Shown here: piece by piece, positions 46,331 through 59,134 of the stretch
Layout of the letters: each line of letters opens with the position of its first letter
Numbering within the stretch: the stretch's first letter is position 1
Source: Amia ocellicauda
Lineage: Eukaryota > Chordata > Actinopteri > Amiiformes > Amiidae
Assembly (NCBI RefSeq): GCF_036373705.1
Contig: NC_089868.1
Location: 15,668,520 to 15,732,519, forward strand
Direction of reading: 5' to 3'
Length of the DNA: 64,000 nt
Notes under the pieces: generated by a model
Database searches by the model: none
Seen by the model: the letters and a program-made list of their open reading frames with translations, nothing else
What the model was told of the DNA's origin: nothing
Position numbers and translations under genes: made by a program

Positions 46331-49300
46331 GAAGGAGGTCTTTTCCTGCCGAGTTAAACGGCCCAACGGCGGATTCAGTTTTTTTAAAACGTTGGTTACG
46401 TTTCCAAGGCCAAAGTTTACCGTTTTGTAACTAAATGTAGGCCTATATTAATAAGTTACGACGTGTTATACGGTAGAATGGTTAAAAAAAATATATTTAC
46501 GTATGATAAACGTGTGCTCAAGTTTCCTTCCTGGAAAAGTGCATCTCGCTCGTTTACTTTCTCTTGTGCGTTTGATCTGTGTATTGTGGCGAATATTTTT
46601 ATTTAATCCCAGCCTTGTTTATTTGTATGCACATAACTACGTCAGTTAACGGCTTATATATAATCCCAGAAGTTCGAAATCCATGATCTAAGTAGTAAAA
46701 AAAAAAATAGCCATCACTTTGCATGCTATATTTATGTGGGTACAATATCTTTTTCAATGATTTCCCCCCAGATTGCTGCTAAAATCGGCGGGGACACTGG
46801 TGGTGCTCCCCCACCCACTACCAATGAGTTTGGTTATGGAGGTCAGAAAAGACCACTAGAAGATGCAGGTAAGTTTTCTTTCCTATACGAACCTCTACAA
46901 TTAAATAGCAGATTCAAAATAGCCTAGGTTTATATTAAAGACGTTTAGAACCAGTTTTTTTGAAGCAATCTCCTGAACTTGCAAGAATTTCCATTTTATT
47001 CTGCATTTCCCGTTTTTTTTAGCTGAACCAAAATCTGTTTCCCTTTCATTTTCCAAGTGCCTGCTTGTATCTCTGTACGTGTTAGTTGTATACATACAGA
47101 AGCTGTATTCCATTATCCAAACAAATCTGTTTTTCCCCCCCCATATAAAATGTCTCAAATGTTTATACTTCAATCACTGTGTATGCTGTACTGCACTTTA
47201 CATGTTTCATGTTTTGACAACATGGATTTACATTGACTTCAGTTTAAACTAGTTGCTGAATTGAAAGTTATAGATCCTTTAGTGCTGCTTCACAATACGT
47301 TTTCCGTGTTTGAGCGCATATTACATATAGATTTCATGTATTAGTTTCTAGAAACATAAAAGTAGCAATTGGCATGGCAAATCCTAAGTATTGTACTAAG
47401 GGTGTGCTTGTAGTGTACTTAATGGGGGGAGAAAAAAAAAACTGATTCTCCAGTACTTCCATTTGAAAATGGTGAAAGGCCAAGCTTATGATGCTTCAGC
47501 TCATTTGTATCATGTGTTCTTTTTATTTCATGTGTAGATGACTCTTGGACAGGTCTGAACAGTAGAACACACTGGGAGGGAATGCCTCCTCCTTTCAAAG
47601 GCAGGAACCTTTTGCTTATTAAACCTGTGTGTAGTATGTGAATGTGTAAAAGTGTCAGCCCACTTTAGATGCCCTGCTCTGCAAAATGTTTTTATTTCTT
47701 TAACTAGCTGTGTTCATTTTATAAGCATTCCATGATCCAATATTTAACATTTGGAATGTAGGTCATTAGTGTTTGGCCATTTGCATGAGGGCCAGATACA
47801 TTTACAAAAAACACAGCCTAAGACGTTCAGATGTTTTCTTAATATTTGTTTTAGGGTAACATGGATTAAAGTCTCTTTAAATAAAATGCAGTAAGATACA
47901 CAGTTTGAGCTTTGCGTGGCATATCAATATTTTGTCCATCCTTGAACATTTTGAAAGCATTGTTAAACAGTGCTTTACACTGAAATTGACAACACTATAC
48001 AAATGTTTTCCTTGTTGACTGAGGTAAACCTCATTGTGCATTACATAATTAACAAATAACTGGAGATTTTGTCCTTTTAATTGAATTGTTTGGAAAATGG
48101 AAAGGCAATTTTCTTTTGAGTAATGAACCTTTATATTCTATGAAACTATCAGCTCCTTGCTTGTTTTCTGCAGGACTGTGTGAATCAACTTGGTTTTCGA
48201 TTAATGAATAGAACTGCTGCTAGAAATATAGCGTGTTTGTGGTTTTATTGTAGCTACATTTCTAGAACTAATTTATTCAAAAACTTGTCTCCTTTTCAGC
48301 ATCTTATTGGTGGGATACCAGTAAAGTACAATGAGGCATTTCATTTTATAGAACATTCTCATTTTTATTGCAGATCAACCAGAGACAAAGAAGGTGGCTT
48401 CACAGAATGATCGTAAGTTTCTAATTTCAACACTTAACTTTTTTTTTTAACTTTCCTTCAAAAATTTTAATCTTTACATGTATAATCACCCCCTGTGAAT
48501 GCTTAAGTTACTGAAATATTTAATCGGTTTCTAGGCACCAGGCTAAACTCCAGTTTCTCACTTGTATTCACTTCATTAAAAAGTTTTTGCTCAAATTGTA
48601 CTGCCTTTTCTTACAGCTTTTTCTTCTGCAATGGGGGGGATGAACCAGCCCCAGAGGTAATGTCTTGTAACTTTTTCTGTGTGGACTGTAGCATATTTTG
48701 GAAGTTTAGTACTTACTTGCACTCTGATTAACCTGCCCTATGCATTTACCATAAACTTTATAGAATATTAGTTTCTAGAATAAATCTTATCGGCTTTGTA
48801 ATTTTTTTAATTTAATTTTAATTTTTTTTGTTTAATAAAGGTCTGTTTCTGAGGAGTTTAAAGTTCCAGATGGCATGGTTGGATTTAGTAAGTCAGTTTT
48901 CAGTTTGTTTTTTTTGTAGTTTTTAAAAAAAAATTTGCTCATTTTAAATGACTGTCTTTAATTTTTATCCTTAGTCATTGGTAGAGGTGGTGAACAAATT
49001 TCTCGCCTGCAGCAAGAATCTGGATGTAAAATACAGATTGCCCCTGGTAAGTCATTGGTTTCATTTAATTTTAAAGTTTAAGGTAATGAATTACACAGGA
49101 CACTTTGATTTAATGCTTTTGGTTTGTAGTATATAGCATTATAATTTATTTGTAACACTGTAGCCTTTATTTGAAATATTTGCGTTGTAGTGGTTAATAA
49201 AGGTTTTTACTTGGGATGTGTGTTTGTGTTGTGTTTATTATTTGGCTAAAATAGTCTGTTAACCTTCTACATTCTGCCTCTTGACAATTTCATCTTCAAT

Positions 49301-52300
49301 ATCTAGACAGTGGTGGACTTCCTGACAGATCTGTGATGTTGACCGGATCCCTCGATTCCATCCAGTAAGTGACATTTGAGCCCCTATTTCTTCTTTAGGA
49401 ATGTCAAATGTTCTAGAATCATTTTTTTTTTTTTTTTCCCCGATTGACTTTGATTGTTATTCTATTTCTGTTTCGAAGGACTGCAAAGAGGTTATTAACT
49501 GAAATTGTAGAGAAGGGTCGACCTGGACCCGTTTTCCACCATTCGGATGGACCAGGAATGGCAGTCCAGGAAATCCTAGTTCCTGCCACAAAAGCTGGAT
49601 TGGTGATTGGAAAGGGTGGTGAAACGATCAAACAGTTACAGGTAATGAAGCTATGATCAAATCCACTGTTGGAGGAGGAGTTTCCAGCACGAAATTGCCT
49701 CGGGTACAAACTGCTCTTTCTTCATCTAACAGGAGCGTGCCGGAGTGAAGATGGTTATGATTCAGGAGGGACCACAGAACACTGGTGCAGACAAACCACT
49801 CAGGATTTCAGGAGAACCCTTTAAAGTCCAGGTATATAGATTACATTTGAAAACATGAAAGGGGGAAGATAATATTTATTGGGCAAGCACTTAACTTAAT
49901 TTTTCATTTATTTTTTATAGCAAGCCAAAGAGATGGTGATGGAGCTGATCCGCGATCAGGGCGGCTTCAGAGAGCAGCGTAATGAGTATGGGTCCCGAAT
50001 GGGAGGCAGTGACTGTAGCTTAGATGTAAGTGAAAGTCTGGATGTAAGTAAAAACAACAACTCGGCCACAGCATGTAACACGTTTTTAGGTGGGTAATGA
50101 TGTTTGTTGGGAGTATAGGTTAATGTTCAATGCAAACACGACTATTTGTTTTCTTAAAACAGGTTCCTGTGCCAAGGTTTGCCGTGGGAATTGTGATAGG
50201 CAGGAATGGAGAAATGATCAAAAAGATTCAGAATGATACTGGTGTGAGGATTCAGTTTAAACCAGGTATGTTAGATTTATTGTAACCCATGTTTTTATAT
50301 ATAGTAATCTTTAGATTTATAAAACCTGATTGAGTTGTAAATTAACCAATAGCTTTATATAGAGATCTGTTGATGTGCTTCAAGTAATTGTATTAAACTG
50401 CTGTAAGAGTGCAATGTCCCAGGGCTGGAAGTATGACTCATGTAAGGACCTTGTATGAAATTAAATGTAAGCTGCTTCATGGTTTTCTTGTTTTAACTTC
50501 AGATGATGGAAGCACCCCAGAGAGAATAGCTCAGATCATGGGCCCACCAGACCGGTCACAGCATGCTGCAGAAATCATCACAGATCTCCTCAGGAGCGTG
50601 CAGGTGTGTTTAAAACTCAAATAAGACTTACTTAATCTCCTGATAACAATTGACTTCTGTCACTCACTGCAGATTAGCAGTCAGGCAAATCCCAGGCACT
50701 GCCTACTATAGAAATGTTTACTACTGTTTAAATGGGTTTATTTTATTGACATGACATTTCTAAACACTTTTCCGTATCTGCAGGCTGGTGGACCACCTGG
50801 ACCAGGGGGAAGGGGACGAGGACGCGGACAGGGCAACTGGAATATGGGCCCACCAGGTGGACTTCAGGAGTTCAGCTTCACTGTGCCCACAATGAAGACT
50901 GGACTCATAATTGGGAAAGGTCAGCCATGTGTCATTTTATGCAAAACCAAGATGAAATTCACATTTTTACACTGAGCATGTTTTTCCTCTGGATGTGTTA
51001 GAAACCCACATGTTTTATGTTCCAGGTGGAGAGACTATTAAAAGCATAAGCCAGCAGTCTGGTGCCAGAATCGAGCTGCAGAGGAATCCCCCTCCCAATG
51101 CCGATCCCAGCCTGAAAATGTTCACCATCCGTGGGTCTCACCAGCAGATTGACTATGCCAGACAGCTTGTTGAGGAGAAGATTGGGGTGAGTGTAATAGA
51201 TCAAAACATGCATAGGCCAGTATTTACTGTAATTTAATTTTGTATTCATGCTAGTGTGAAATATAATACTAATAATTGAATATTTAAATGTTGTTCTTTA
51301 GTGAAAAGTTCTATAAATTGAACCCTTTTTTCCAGGGTCCGGTAAGTCCTCTGGGTGGTCCACATGGTCCCCCAGGGCCTCATGGAGGTCCAGCTCCTCA
51401 TGGGCCCCCAGGACCCCCAGGGCCACCTGCTCCAATGGGTCCTTATAACCCAGGACCCTACAACCAGGGCCCACCAGGACCTCAGTAAGTACAAATGCCA
51501 CTTAGGTGTAAACATTACATCTTAGTTCTGTACAAGGATGTTTGTTTCTGTTCATTGTTACTGTACTGGGGCGAGTCCGTTTTAGAATATTCAGGCTAGA
51601 TTTCAGAAACATCAGTCAGTCATCGCAAGTAAGGCTAAAAACCAAGAATAGTGATTTATTCCTGTAATGTTACTTTCATGTAATTTCCTTTGCTAGTTCA
51701 GGTATGATTTAAAACTCTTAACATGTAAATTGTTGTACGATTCCCCACCCTCTGGCCTGTTTCCAGAGCTGATCCTCTGATTTTTGTTTTAGTGGTCCTC
51801 CTGCACCATATCAGCCACAGGGATGGGGAAATGGCTTCCCACATTGGCAGCAGGGACAACAAGATCCCGGTAAGTGAGCGTTCCCTAATTTTATTTAAAA
51901 ACATCCCAAACGACAATCGTTTAGAAACTAAAGCTTTCATACTTTGGATAGTTTTTTTTTATATATATATATACTGCTCTAATCCCACTATGGGTTTATG
52001 TACACTTGTGAATGACTCCTTTTGTGCTCTGCATGTTTTATATGCATGTTTCACAGGTAAAGCAGCAGCAGATGCTAATGCAGCAGCATGGGCAGCTTAT
52101 TATTCTCAGTATCAGCAACAACCTCAAGCACCCATCGCAGCCACAAACGCTGCCCCAGGGTCTGCACAAACGAACGGACAAAGTAAGTCATCGTTCAGGC
52201 CTACTCCCCTCCTTCGCTGCAGTATTTCAGTGTAGCATGCTGTTCTGAGATGTGTGAAGTTTGATATTTTGGTTTGATTAGCATCTTGCTAAGGAAACCA

Positions 52301-53910
52301 GAGTCAATAGAAATCTGCTGAGTTGGGGCGAAATTCAAGAAGGTTTTGATCCTTAACTGTCGGAGCCCTGAATCGTCCTCACACATACAAAACAGATAAA
52401 CTAAATAAGTGAGCTTCTTCTGGTTTATGAGAATCAACAGATTTCTTTTGCCTTCTGTTGCTGTAGAGACGGTCAGGACATGCACCCTGAAGCACTTCAT
52501 ATTTAGTCTCTAAATTACTAGGGTAGAGACATGGTTTTGTCCTGCAACAAATGGTTCATTTACTTATGAAAGAGACAGGTGGGGGGGGGGATACTGCAGC
52601 CTTTTTAAGAATGGTTATCAATTAAATTGTACCATTTTTAACAGGTGACCAGCAGGCTCCAGGTCAGAGTGGACAGGCAGATTACACGAAGGCCTGGGAG
52701 GATTATTACAAGAAATTGGGTATAAAATATTTTGAAAACGTAGATTCGGACTCAAGTGGGATCAGTTAGTGAGCACTTTAGGTTTTAGTGTAACAGTGAC
52801 TGCTGCTAGGGATAGGTCAGAAGGGATTAGTCAGAAACCTTTGATTTCAATTTCTCACTTATTTCCTTTACTGTGAATAACTTTGAATGACTCTGAAGTT
52901 CTATGTAGAAAGTTCCACAATGCATTGCTTGTGGTGGTCTTTTAGATGTTGAAATCTTCACACATCTACATGGAGGAGGAAGTAGCTAAACAAGTGTGTT
53001 TTGGTTTAACGCATCTAATCTAAACACATGTGAAAGTAAGCTAATGAGGTGTAAAGTTTTTAACTTGCTTAATGTTGTGGGAAACGATGGATTCTTCTAT
53101 AAAATGATGCATTGCTAAAGTACCTTGCTATTTCAGGTCAACAGGGGCAGCAACCACAGGACTACACAAAGGCCTGGGAAGAGTACTACAAAAAACAAGG
53201 TATTGAAATGTTGTCTTTCTCAAAAGCTAAATTAATTACAGCAAATTAACGGGAGGGTGTAGTTTAGCCAATTAGGTTGACTTGAGCCGATATGGGTTTG
53301 TACTTATCGGTTATCAGTGTTGGCACAGAAAATCCTTATCTACACCCTTAATGATCAGGACCTTTTCTTTGAGTTGAGGATGGCAGCACTGCTAATAGTT
53401 TTTACGCATTTAATGAAGTCACGTTTCTCTTTTCTTATTAAACGAAGGTCAAGCTGCTCCGGCTGCAGCTGCCGCATCCCAGGCAGGCGGCCAGCCCGAT
53501 TACAGTGCAGCGTGGGCTGAGTACTACAGACAGCAGGCAGCCTATTACGGGCAGGCCAGCCCCCAGGCCATGCCCCCGCACCCCCCTGCACCACAGGCAC
53601 AGCAGGTACCGTCTTGCTAAACAATTGCTCTAATGTTAACGTGTGGTCTTCCATACTCAGCATCTTTTGGTTTTGATCTCCGAGACTAGTTGTCCAGCTA
53701 AGAGAAGCTTGTGTAATAAATTGGCTTGTGTGATGTCCTAACGTTTCCTCTCCAGGTGGCAGAACTCCAGAAGGACTGGCACCTTACTAACATTTATTTT
53801 CCCCCCTATACAGGTTTTTTAGCTTTTGTTTTCTTTTTAAGCTTGGTAGATGTTCCTGTTGTTAACCTTATATGTATTTCTTATGTATTTCTTCTGCACA
53901 GGGCCAGTAA
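45895..53910 (+). CDS. FUBP1: FUBP1, far upstream element-binding protein 1, complete, 22 coding exons
   Basis: A nuclear protein that binds single-stranded FUSE DNA upstream of MYC, and RNA, through four KH domains. Exon ends: 45895-45987, 46772-46868, 47538-47600, 48374-48412, 48617-48656, 48841-48887, 48975-49046, 49307-49364, 49479-49641, 49733-49831, 49921-50025, 50163-50265, 50503-50603, 50784-50919, 51026-51186, 51336-51484, 51793-51869, 52057-52182, 52645-52719, 53137-53199, 53448-53605 and 53902-53910. Total 677 residues (human 644). The N-box helix is at 19-38 ([16 protein letters not shown]60/FIR contact in the family). KH loops are GRGG, GKGG, GRNG and GKGG (domains about 113-180, 195-262, 292-362, 390-460). 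An RGRGRG patch precedes KH4. The Pro/Gly-rich tail has four tyrosine motifs (AWAAYY, AWEDYY, AWEEYY, AWAEYY). Exon 3 uses a GC donor and exon 11 has two donors. The N terminus and synteny exclude KHSRP. Confidence 0.97.
50020..50049 (+). promoter_or_regulatory. Tandem 5' splice sites of FUBP1 exon 11
   Basis: Two near-identical donors, GAT|GTAAGT at 50025/50026 and GAT|GTAAGTA at 50043/50044, lie 18 nt apart in the same frame. Use of the second would add six residues (VSESLD) between KH2 and KH3. Both match the U1 consensus well, so sequence alone does not say which is used. Confidence 0.8.
53756..53813 (+). other. Possible alternative exon or competing acceptor in the last FUBP1 intron
   Basis: A good acceptor (cgtttcctctccag) ends at 53755 and opens a phase-0 frame [15 protein letters not shown]. 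Within it, a perfect TACTAAC branch sequence (53785-53791), a pyrimidine tract and an AG at 53812-53813 form a second acceptor. A third AG at 53900-53901 precedes the GQ-stop exon seen in human FUBP1, which I chose for the CDS. Confidence 0.4.
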
Positions 53911-56900
53911 TGTGAAGTGGACATAGAGTATTTGCTTCATTGTCGAAAAACCTTTGTTAAATGTATGGATGCAGACGCCTTGATGAAGATCTTAATTTCT
54001 TTGGTTTAAAAGTTTCGAAAGTTCATAAAAGCACCGAAGGCAATTTTCCTGTATAAAATGAACGGTTTGTTTTTAGTATGTGGTTCTAGATTTGGACATT
54101 CCAGCTCCTGTATTTCATCTATTATGTGGTCAATGCTCATGTTTATAAACTGTAGTAATTTCCATGTAAATCTCAGTTTTTTTTAAAATGCCTGTTTTTG
54201 TGTTTTGCAATAAAACAAAATGAAACCTCCTGTGTTGGTAAGTGGGGTGAAAATCTGGGTAATTCTAAACCTTGCAAGTTCAATTGTAGATATAGCCTAA
54301 AGCAAACGTGCAGATTCTCGATGCAGACTGTCAATATTAGTGGACTCCAACTTCCCAAGTATCTTAGTCTTTTCTTTTAGCTTCTTAAAAATGCTCAGCT
54401 TTTATTTGAAGTTAAGTGAACAGAACTTTTTTTTATTAAAAACGTATGAAATGAGTAAAAAAAAAAAAATGCAGTTTCTTGCGTAAGTCTTTTTTTTAAA
54501 AATCTTTGTTATATAGGCTTTCATTTGTGTGACTTAGCCATAGGTTAATGTGTATGTAATGATACTGCGTTAGTGTTGGCAATACAAGTAAAATTTCAGC
54601 CCTAGTACTGTAGCATTTTTCGTTGTACTGTATATGACCTTTACCTGATTGCTGACTTTGAGATAGTCTGAACTGTTGATAATAAGAGAACAACTTTTTC
54701 CCTCACAGGAAAGATTAGAAAAGCGGTAAGCAAACAAAAAAAGAAACAAAATACTAAATGTTCCCTTAAATGTGACTTTTTATGAACATTTTAGTGAAAT
54801 TGCTGCTTTTTTACAGCACAGGTAAAAGTGTTTTTACATTAACAGAAACAATTTCTTTGCAAAAGTACTGAATTTTGTTCTTCCTATTTGGGTGTCTTAA
54901 AGCCATTGTTTGCTTTGTATATTTGCTGGCTTTTTTTAAAAACATTTGCTATGATTAAAAGAAAAACATGAATGCAAAATCTATTTGCTTTGCCATTGTC
55001 TGTTAAAGTTCATCCAGGGTAGGTCTAGATTTGTAGGGCTGAGGAGGCCCTCGCTGTACATCATCCTTGATTTGTTCCTTCAAGGAGAGATTACGCTGTA
55101 AGTACACGACTTTGATGGAACCAAATTCCTCTTTCAATGTATTTCTTTGAGAGACTGAAAATGTAGTGTCTTTCCAGTGGCCGTGAAATATGCATTTATT
55201 GAAAAAATAGGCTCTGTTCTGTTTCTGGGTAAGTATTAAAATACTAAAACGCGTGTATTTAAACCTTTACTGTGACTCCTTTCCTTAAGTATTCCATCAT
55301 GCCTTATGAAGTTTATTTAAATGTAAACTTTTCACGGTCTTGTGCTGCAATAACCATGGAAAATGAGTGCATTTAGGTTACTGCTTAAAAAGTGGTACTG
55401 TAGTTTGTTTTCTAGACTACTGTGCTTTTTTAGGAATGCATCAGTCGGACCATTCCCTTTCGATACTCTGAAATGTGAGTGCTGTGTAAGCTTTTAGTAA
55501 ATCCTTTGCAAATATTAGAATGTGCAATTGGTAGGTTTTCTGTTCACAGGAAATGTTTGCACCTTAGATGTGTTGTATACGTAACAATTTAATTTAAACT
55601 CTAAAATTCAAAATTATTCCAAGATTGAAATTAGCAACTGTTTTAAGAATCTGAACGTTAAGCAGATTAATGACATTTGTAGCATGTGAACAAGGGTCCA
55701 GTAAATGTCACTGAGAAATGTAAAGAATCTGTAATGAATGCTTTCTCATGCAGTAAGATATCACTAGTAAGTTTTGCATAATAGATAAACAATTTCAATG
55801 TTTAAGTTACTTAGATACTACCAGAAAAGCTCTCTAGGATTGTAGACTTATTCTGCTGATCAAATTTGCATTTTTTTGACATGCCATTGTTTGATAGAGC
55901 ATTTTATACTGGAGGCTGTTGAACTGATTCATAAATGAATGATTGAATCCTCACTGATGGCAAACAGTGCAATATTTAATCTTTGCAGTGTCACCCGACC
56001 TTGCACCTTAGGTTCTGCTGCAGTTTAACAGGTAAGCATAACCTAAGGAACCCAGTGTTTGAACTGTGAATGACTTGACTTGCCTTTGTAGTTCCAGTAA
56101 ATGTTTTTGTTCTGAGAAATGGTGAAGCTGATAGGGATGCATTCCACTCTTGTTCAAACTATTGTCTGATCTTGAAATGAATCAGAGGAGTAGCAACAGC
56201 CTTCATGTATTTCAGATTGCATATGTTCTGAACATTAATCAATTGCATGGCATTATTTTTTCTCCCACATGAAGCATATTGAACTGAAATGAAAGTATTT
56301 GTGCTAAGGTAGTTACATATCACTTGCTTTCCTTTTGACTGCACTGATTTCCAGAATAGGTTTGAGTTTGTGAAACTTGTCAATTTGCCAGTTCCGTATT
56401 GCATAAGTAATATACAGTTGTATGACTTTAATGTAGATCTTGTAGACGTACAGCATTTCCATGATTAACTATGTACATTGGTTTCATGGTAAGTCTAGTT
56501 TTATTTAGTGCGATTTATAATGCACAATAAAATAGGTATTGCTTTTCTTTTCATTGACATCAGTATAATATTTTGCATGCAATTTGAGATGCCGGTATTT
56601 TAAACCTAATATATGAATCTGTTTAAGACATTTAATGGCATATACTTCTAATTTGTATGTATTCTTGGTTTGAAATCTTTGTGATGCCCCATTTTAATAG
56701 TGTTTATATCATTTTAAAAATGCTGCCTTCATTTTCACACACAGTGTTGAAGATGCTGCAAGCATAGTTCATAGAATCAGGCCCCGAGATAGTTTGTCCC
56801 TAAGGAGGAATCCTTTGAGTGTATTCCACTGGTGAACGTAGACCAATCAAGGGCTCCAGTTATAAGGTAAACTTGAGGAATTGTTATAATTGAGAAATCA

Positions 56901-57560
56901 ATGTTCTTTCTGTCAGTTTAGGGTCTGTGTACATATCCATGTTTATTACACTGAAATGCTTATTGCTAACAAATGTCATTTGTATCATAAATTAATCTAT
57001 TGGTGTTCAGTGTCTTGTAATGTAGTTTATTTTAAACAATGCAGACTTATACAAATGCTTTTTCTTTAACTGGCAGTGCTCATTTCTTATAGATAAGGTG
57101 TTGAATATTCCTGACAACAGTTTGCAATAATGAGAATTTAGAAATTTAATTTTAAAGTAGACTTGAAACTTTTTTGATGACGTTTAGTAGAAAAGTTTAG
57201 ATTGTGGCAGTTAATTGGCTAATCTGTCTAATGTTTAAATCTAGTTTAAACTTGCAAGTTTATAAATTGTTGCCCATTTTTGTGTTTGGCTGCATATATT
57301 TTATTTATATGCATGAGATGCTGTTTCCTTTTGAGGAAAGTGTTCTCAACAGAAAAGTCCTGGGGGTGTAGAAAAGAAGACAAAAACAGAAGCTATACTG
57401 AGAAATATCCAAAAGGGGGAGCATGCATTAGAGGTAAACTAACACTGGTGAAATGTGCTGTGTATTCCACAATGTACTTTTATAGACTTAACTGTTCCAA
57501 GTGTGTGCAACATTGTTCCTATGTTAAAAAATAATAAACTTGTATTAGATGAAAGATCAA
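53911..57560 (+). other. FUBP1 3' UTR
   Basis: The sequence just after the stop (gtgaagtggaca, then tatttgcttcattg) resembles my recollection of the mammalian FUBP1 3' UTR. AATAAA signals occur at 54209-54214 (proximal) and 57533-57538 (distal). The long AT-rich region between them has no coding signal. A short and a long transcript are therefore plausible, and the true end is not proven. Confidence 0.6.
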
Positions 57561-59134
57561 ACGGTCTCTCTTTAGTGAGTCTTTCATTGATTTGTCACAT
57601 AGTGGTTTGTTGGAAAGAGCAGTTGTTGATTCTGCCATTGATATACCTTCACTTTCAACAGTTCACAAGTCTGTTTTCTACCACATCTCATGTTTTTTGT
57701 GAGAAACGGAACCATCAGTGTAAAGCTTTCTCATTGTGATTTATTGTCCAAGTTTGACCTATGTTAAAAGACAAGATAGAACACCTTTAGCTTTGCTAGA
57801 CGAGTGTCAAGTTGTATTGGAGGTTTTCTGTATATGCACCTTTTAAAGCGCAGTTTTGTGTCTAAAAGAATATTGACTTGTCTGTTGCTTCTGTAAAGGT
57901 AGGGTGTATTTTATTGAGCATCCCCTGCACAATGATCCCTCTTATGAGAACTTGTCAGGTGCAATGTGTGTGTGAAAAGTTGTGCATGTCAGAATTTCAG
58001 TGTATACAAATCTGTACATTTAAAAAAATTGTATTGGAGTCATTGAAATATATAGTACATTGCCAACCTACTAGTTTCCAGCATTATAGCTGCAAAGTAA
58101 TTGCATATGGAGGCTTCCGTTGCCTTACATAGAAACCCCACACACCCTGAGCAGTGTCCTTTCCTAAATGTTGGACCCTGTTTGAAGGGATTTCTGGGAA
58201 TTAATGGATGAATTTGGCCCAAGACAATACATAATTTATTAAAAATATCAAGGATGCTTATTTTTATAATTTTATGCCCTCTAGCTAAATGTCAGTCTTG
58301 AAAAAAGTCAATGTACGACAATGTAGCATTTTTAAAAGTTTTATTATAATTTAAAACATATCACAAATATTCTGGTTATACTTAACATTTTGTAAATGTT
58401 GTAAAAGTTGATTTGTTGCAGTTATTGGAATAGAAAATAACTGAATGTATTCGCAGCAGAGTTTATAATTAAATATCAAAACCAAGGGTACAAGATGGCT
58501 TTGTTTAACATTCTCAACCTTACAAAATATTTTAACTTTAAAAACTGTTGAATGGTTAAAAACAATTGGTATGCCTCAAATGAACTTTGTGTACGGGATT
58601 TTCCTGATGTTTTTCCCGGGTCAAGTACCATTTGGGGTGATTTACCCAGTGTCTGGATTACACTTAAAAAGCTTGGAACAGATTTCTGCTGTATGGAAAA
58701 TAGTCCATCAATGATTGTTTGGGGTATAAAACTATTTTTAGAACTACGTTACATGTTAGTGATTCAGGAGAACAATCTGAAAGATACCTCTGGTTTGGCA
58801 CAGTAACACTGAAAATTTTAGTAGTTTTAAGAGGAAAATTAGTTGTATGAAAAGGAGCAATACATGTAAAACTGCTGTGATTTTAACCAGTGGAGGAATG
58901 ACACAATTGCCAGACATTAGAATTCTTATTGCCCCACCCAAAGAAAAGCTGGAGATAGACTAGAGAAATGAAGGACAGAGGGGAAAGTTCCAGTAAAGCA
59001 GGGCATCAGTAGTCCTCAGCTAGAAAAGAAAAGAGAGACAGTTAAGAGAAGTAGAGGTGAAATGAGAAGTGTGTACAGAGTTATATCTCCCCTGTACCCT
59101 TAAAATGGAATGTAATGGGTGAGCAAACGTGCAG
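57561..59134. other. Convergent FUBP1-NEXN intergenic region with NEXN 3' UTR
   Basis: The two genes point at each other. Minus-strand AATAAA sequences at 58340-58345 and 58235-58240 could end NEXN transcripts. The distance from the distal FUBP1 signal to the NEXN signals is about 700-800 bp. No other gene is seen. Confidence 0.55.

Noticed and set aside
51336-51350. A GTAAGT six bases into FUBP1 exon 16 (GGTCCG|GTAAGT), suggesting a recursive splice site or 6-nt microexon
   Set aside because: The codons read GPVSPLG, which agrees with conserved FUBP1 sequence, and the whole exon to 51484 keeps frame. Coincidence is more likely.
52719-52780. Read-through of FUBP1 exon 19 into a short [17 protein letters not shown] tail
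   Set aside because: A good donor at 52719 joins in frame to the next tyrosine-motif exon, so the tail is probably intron.
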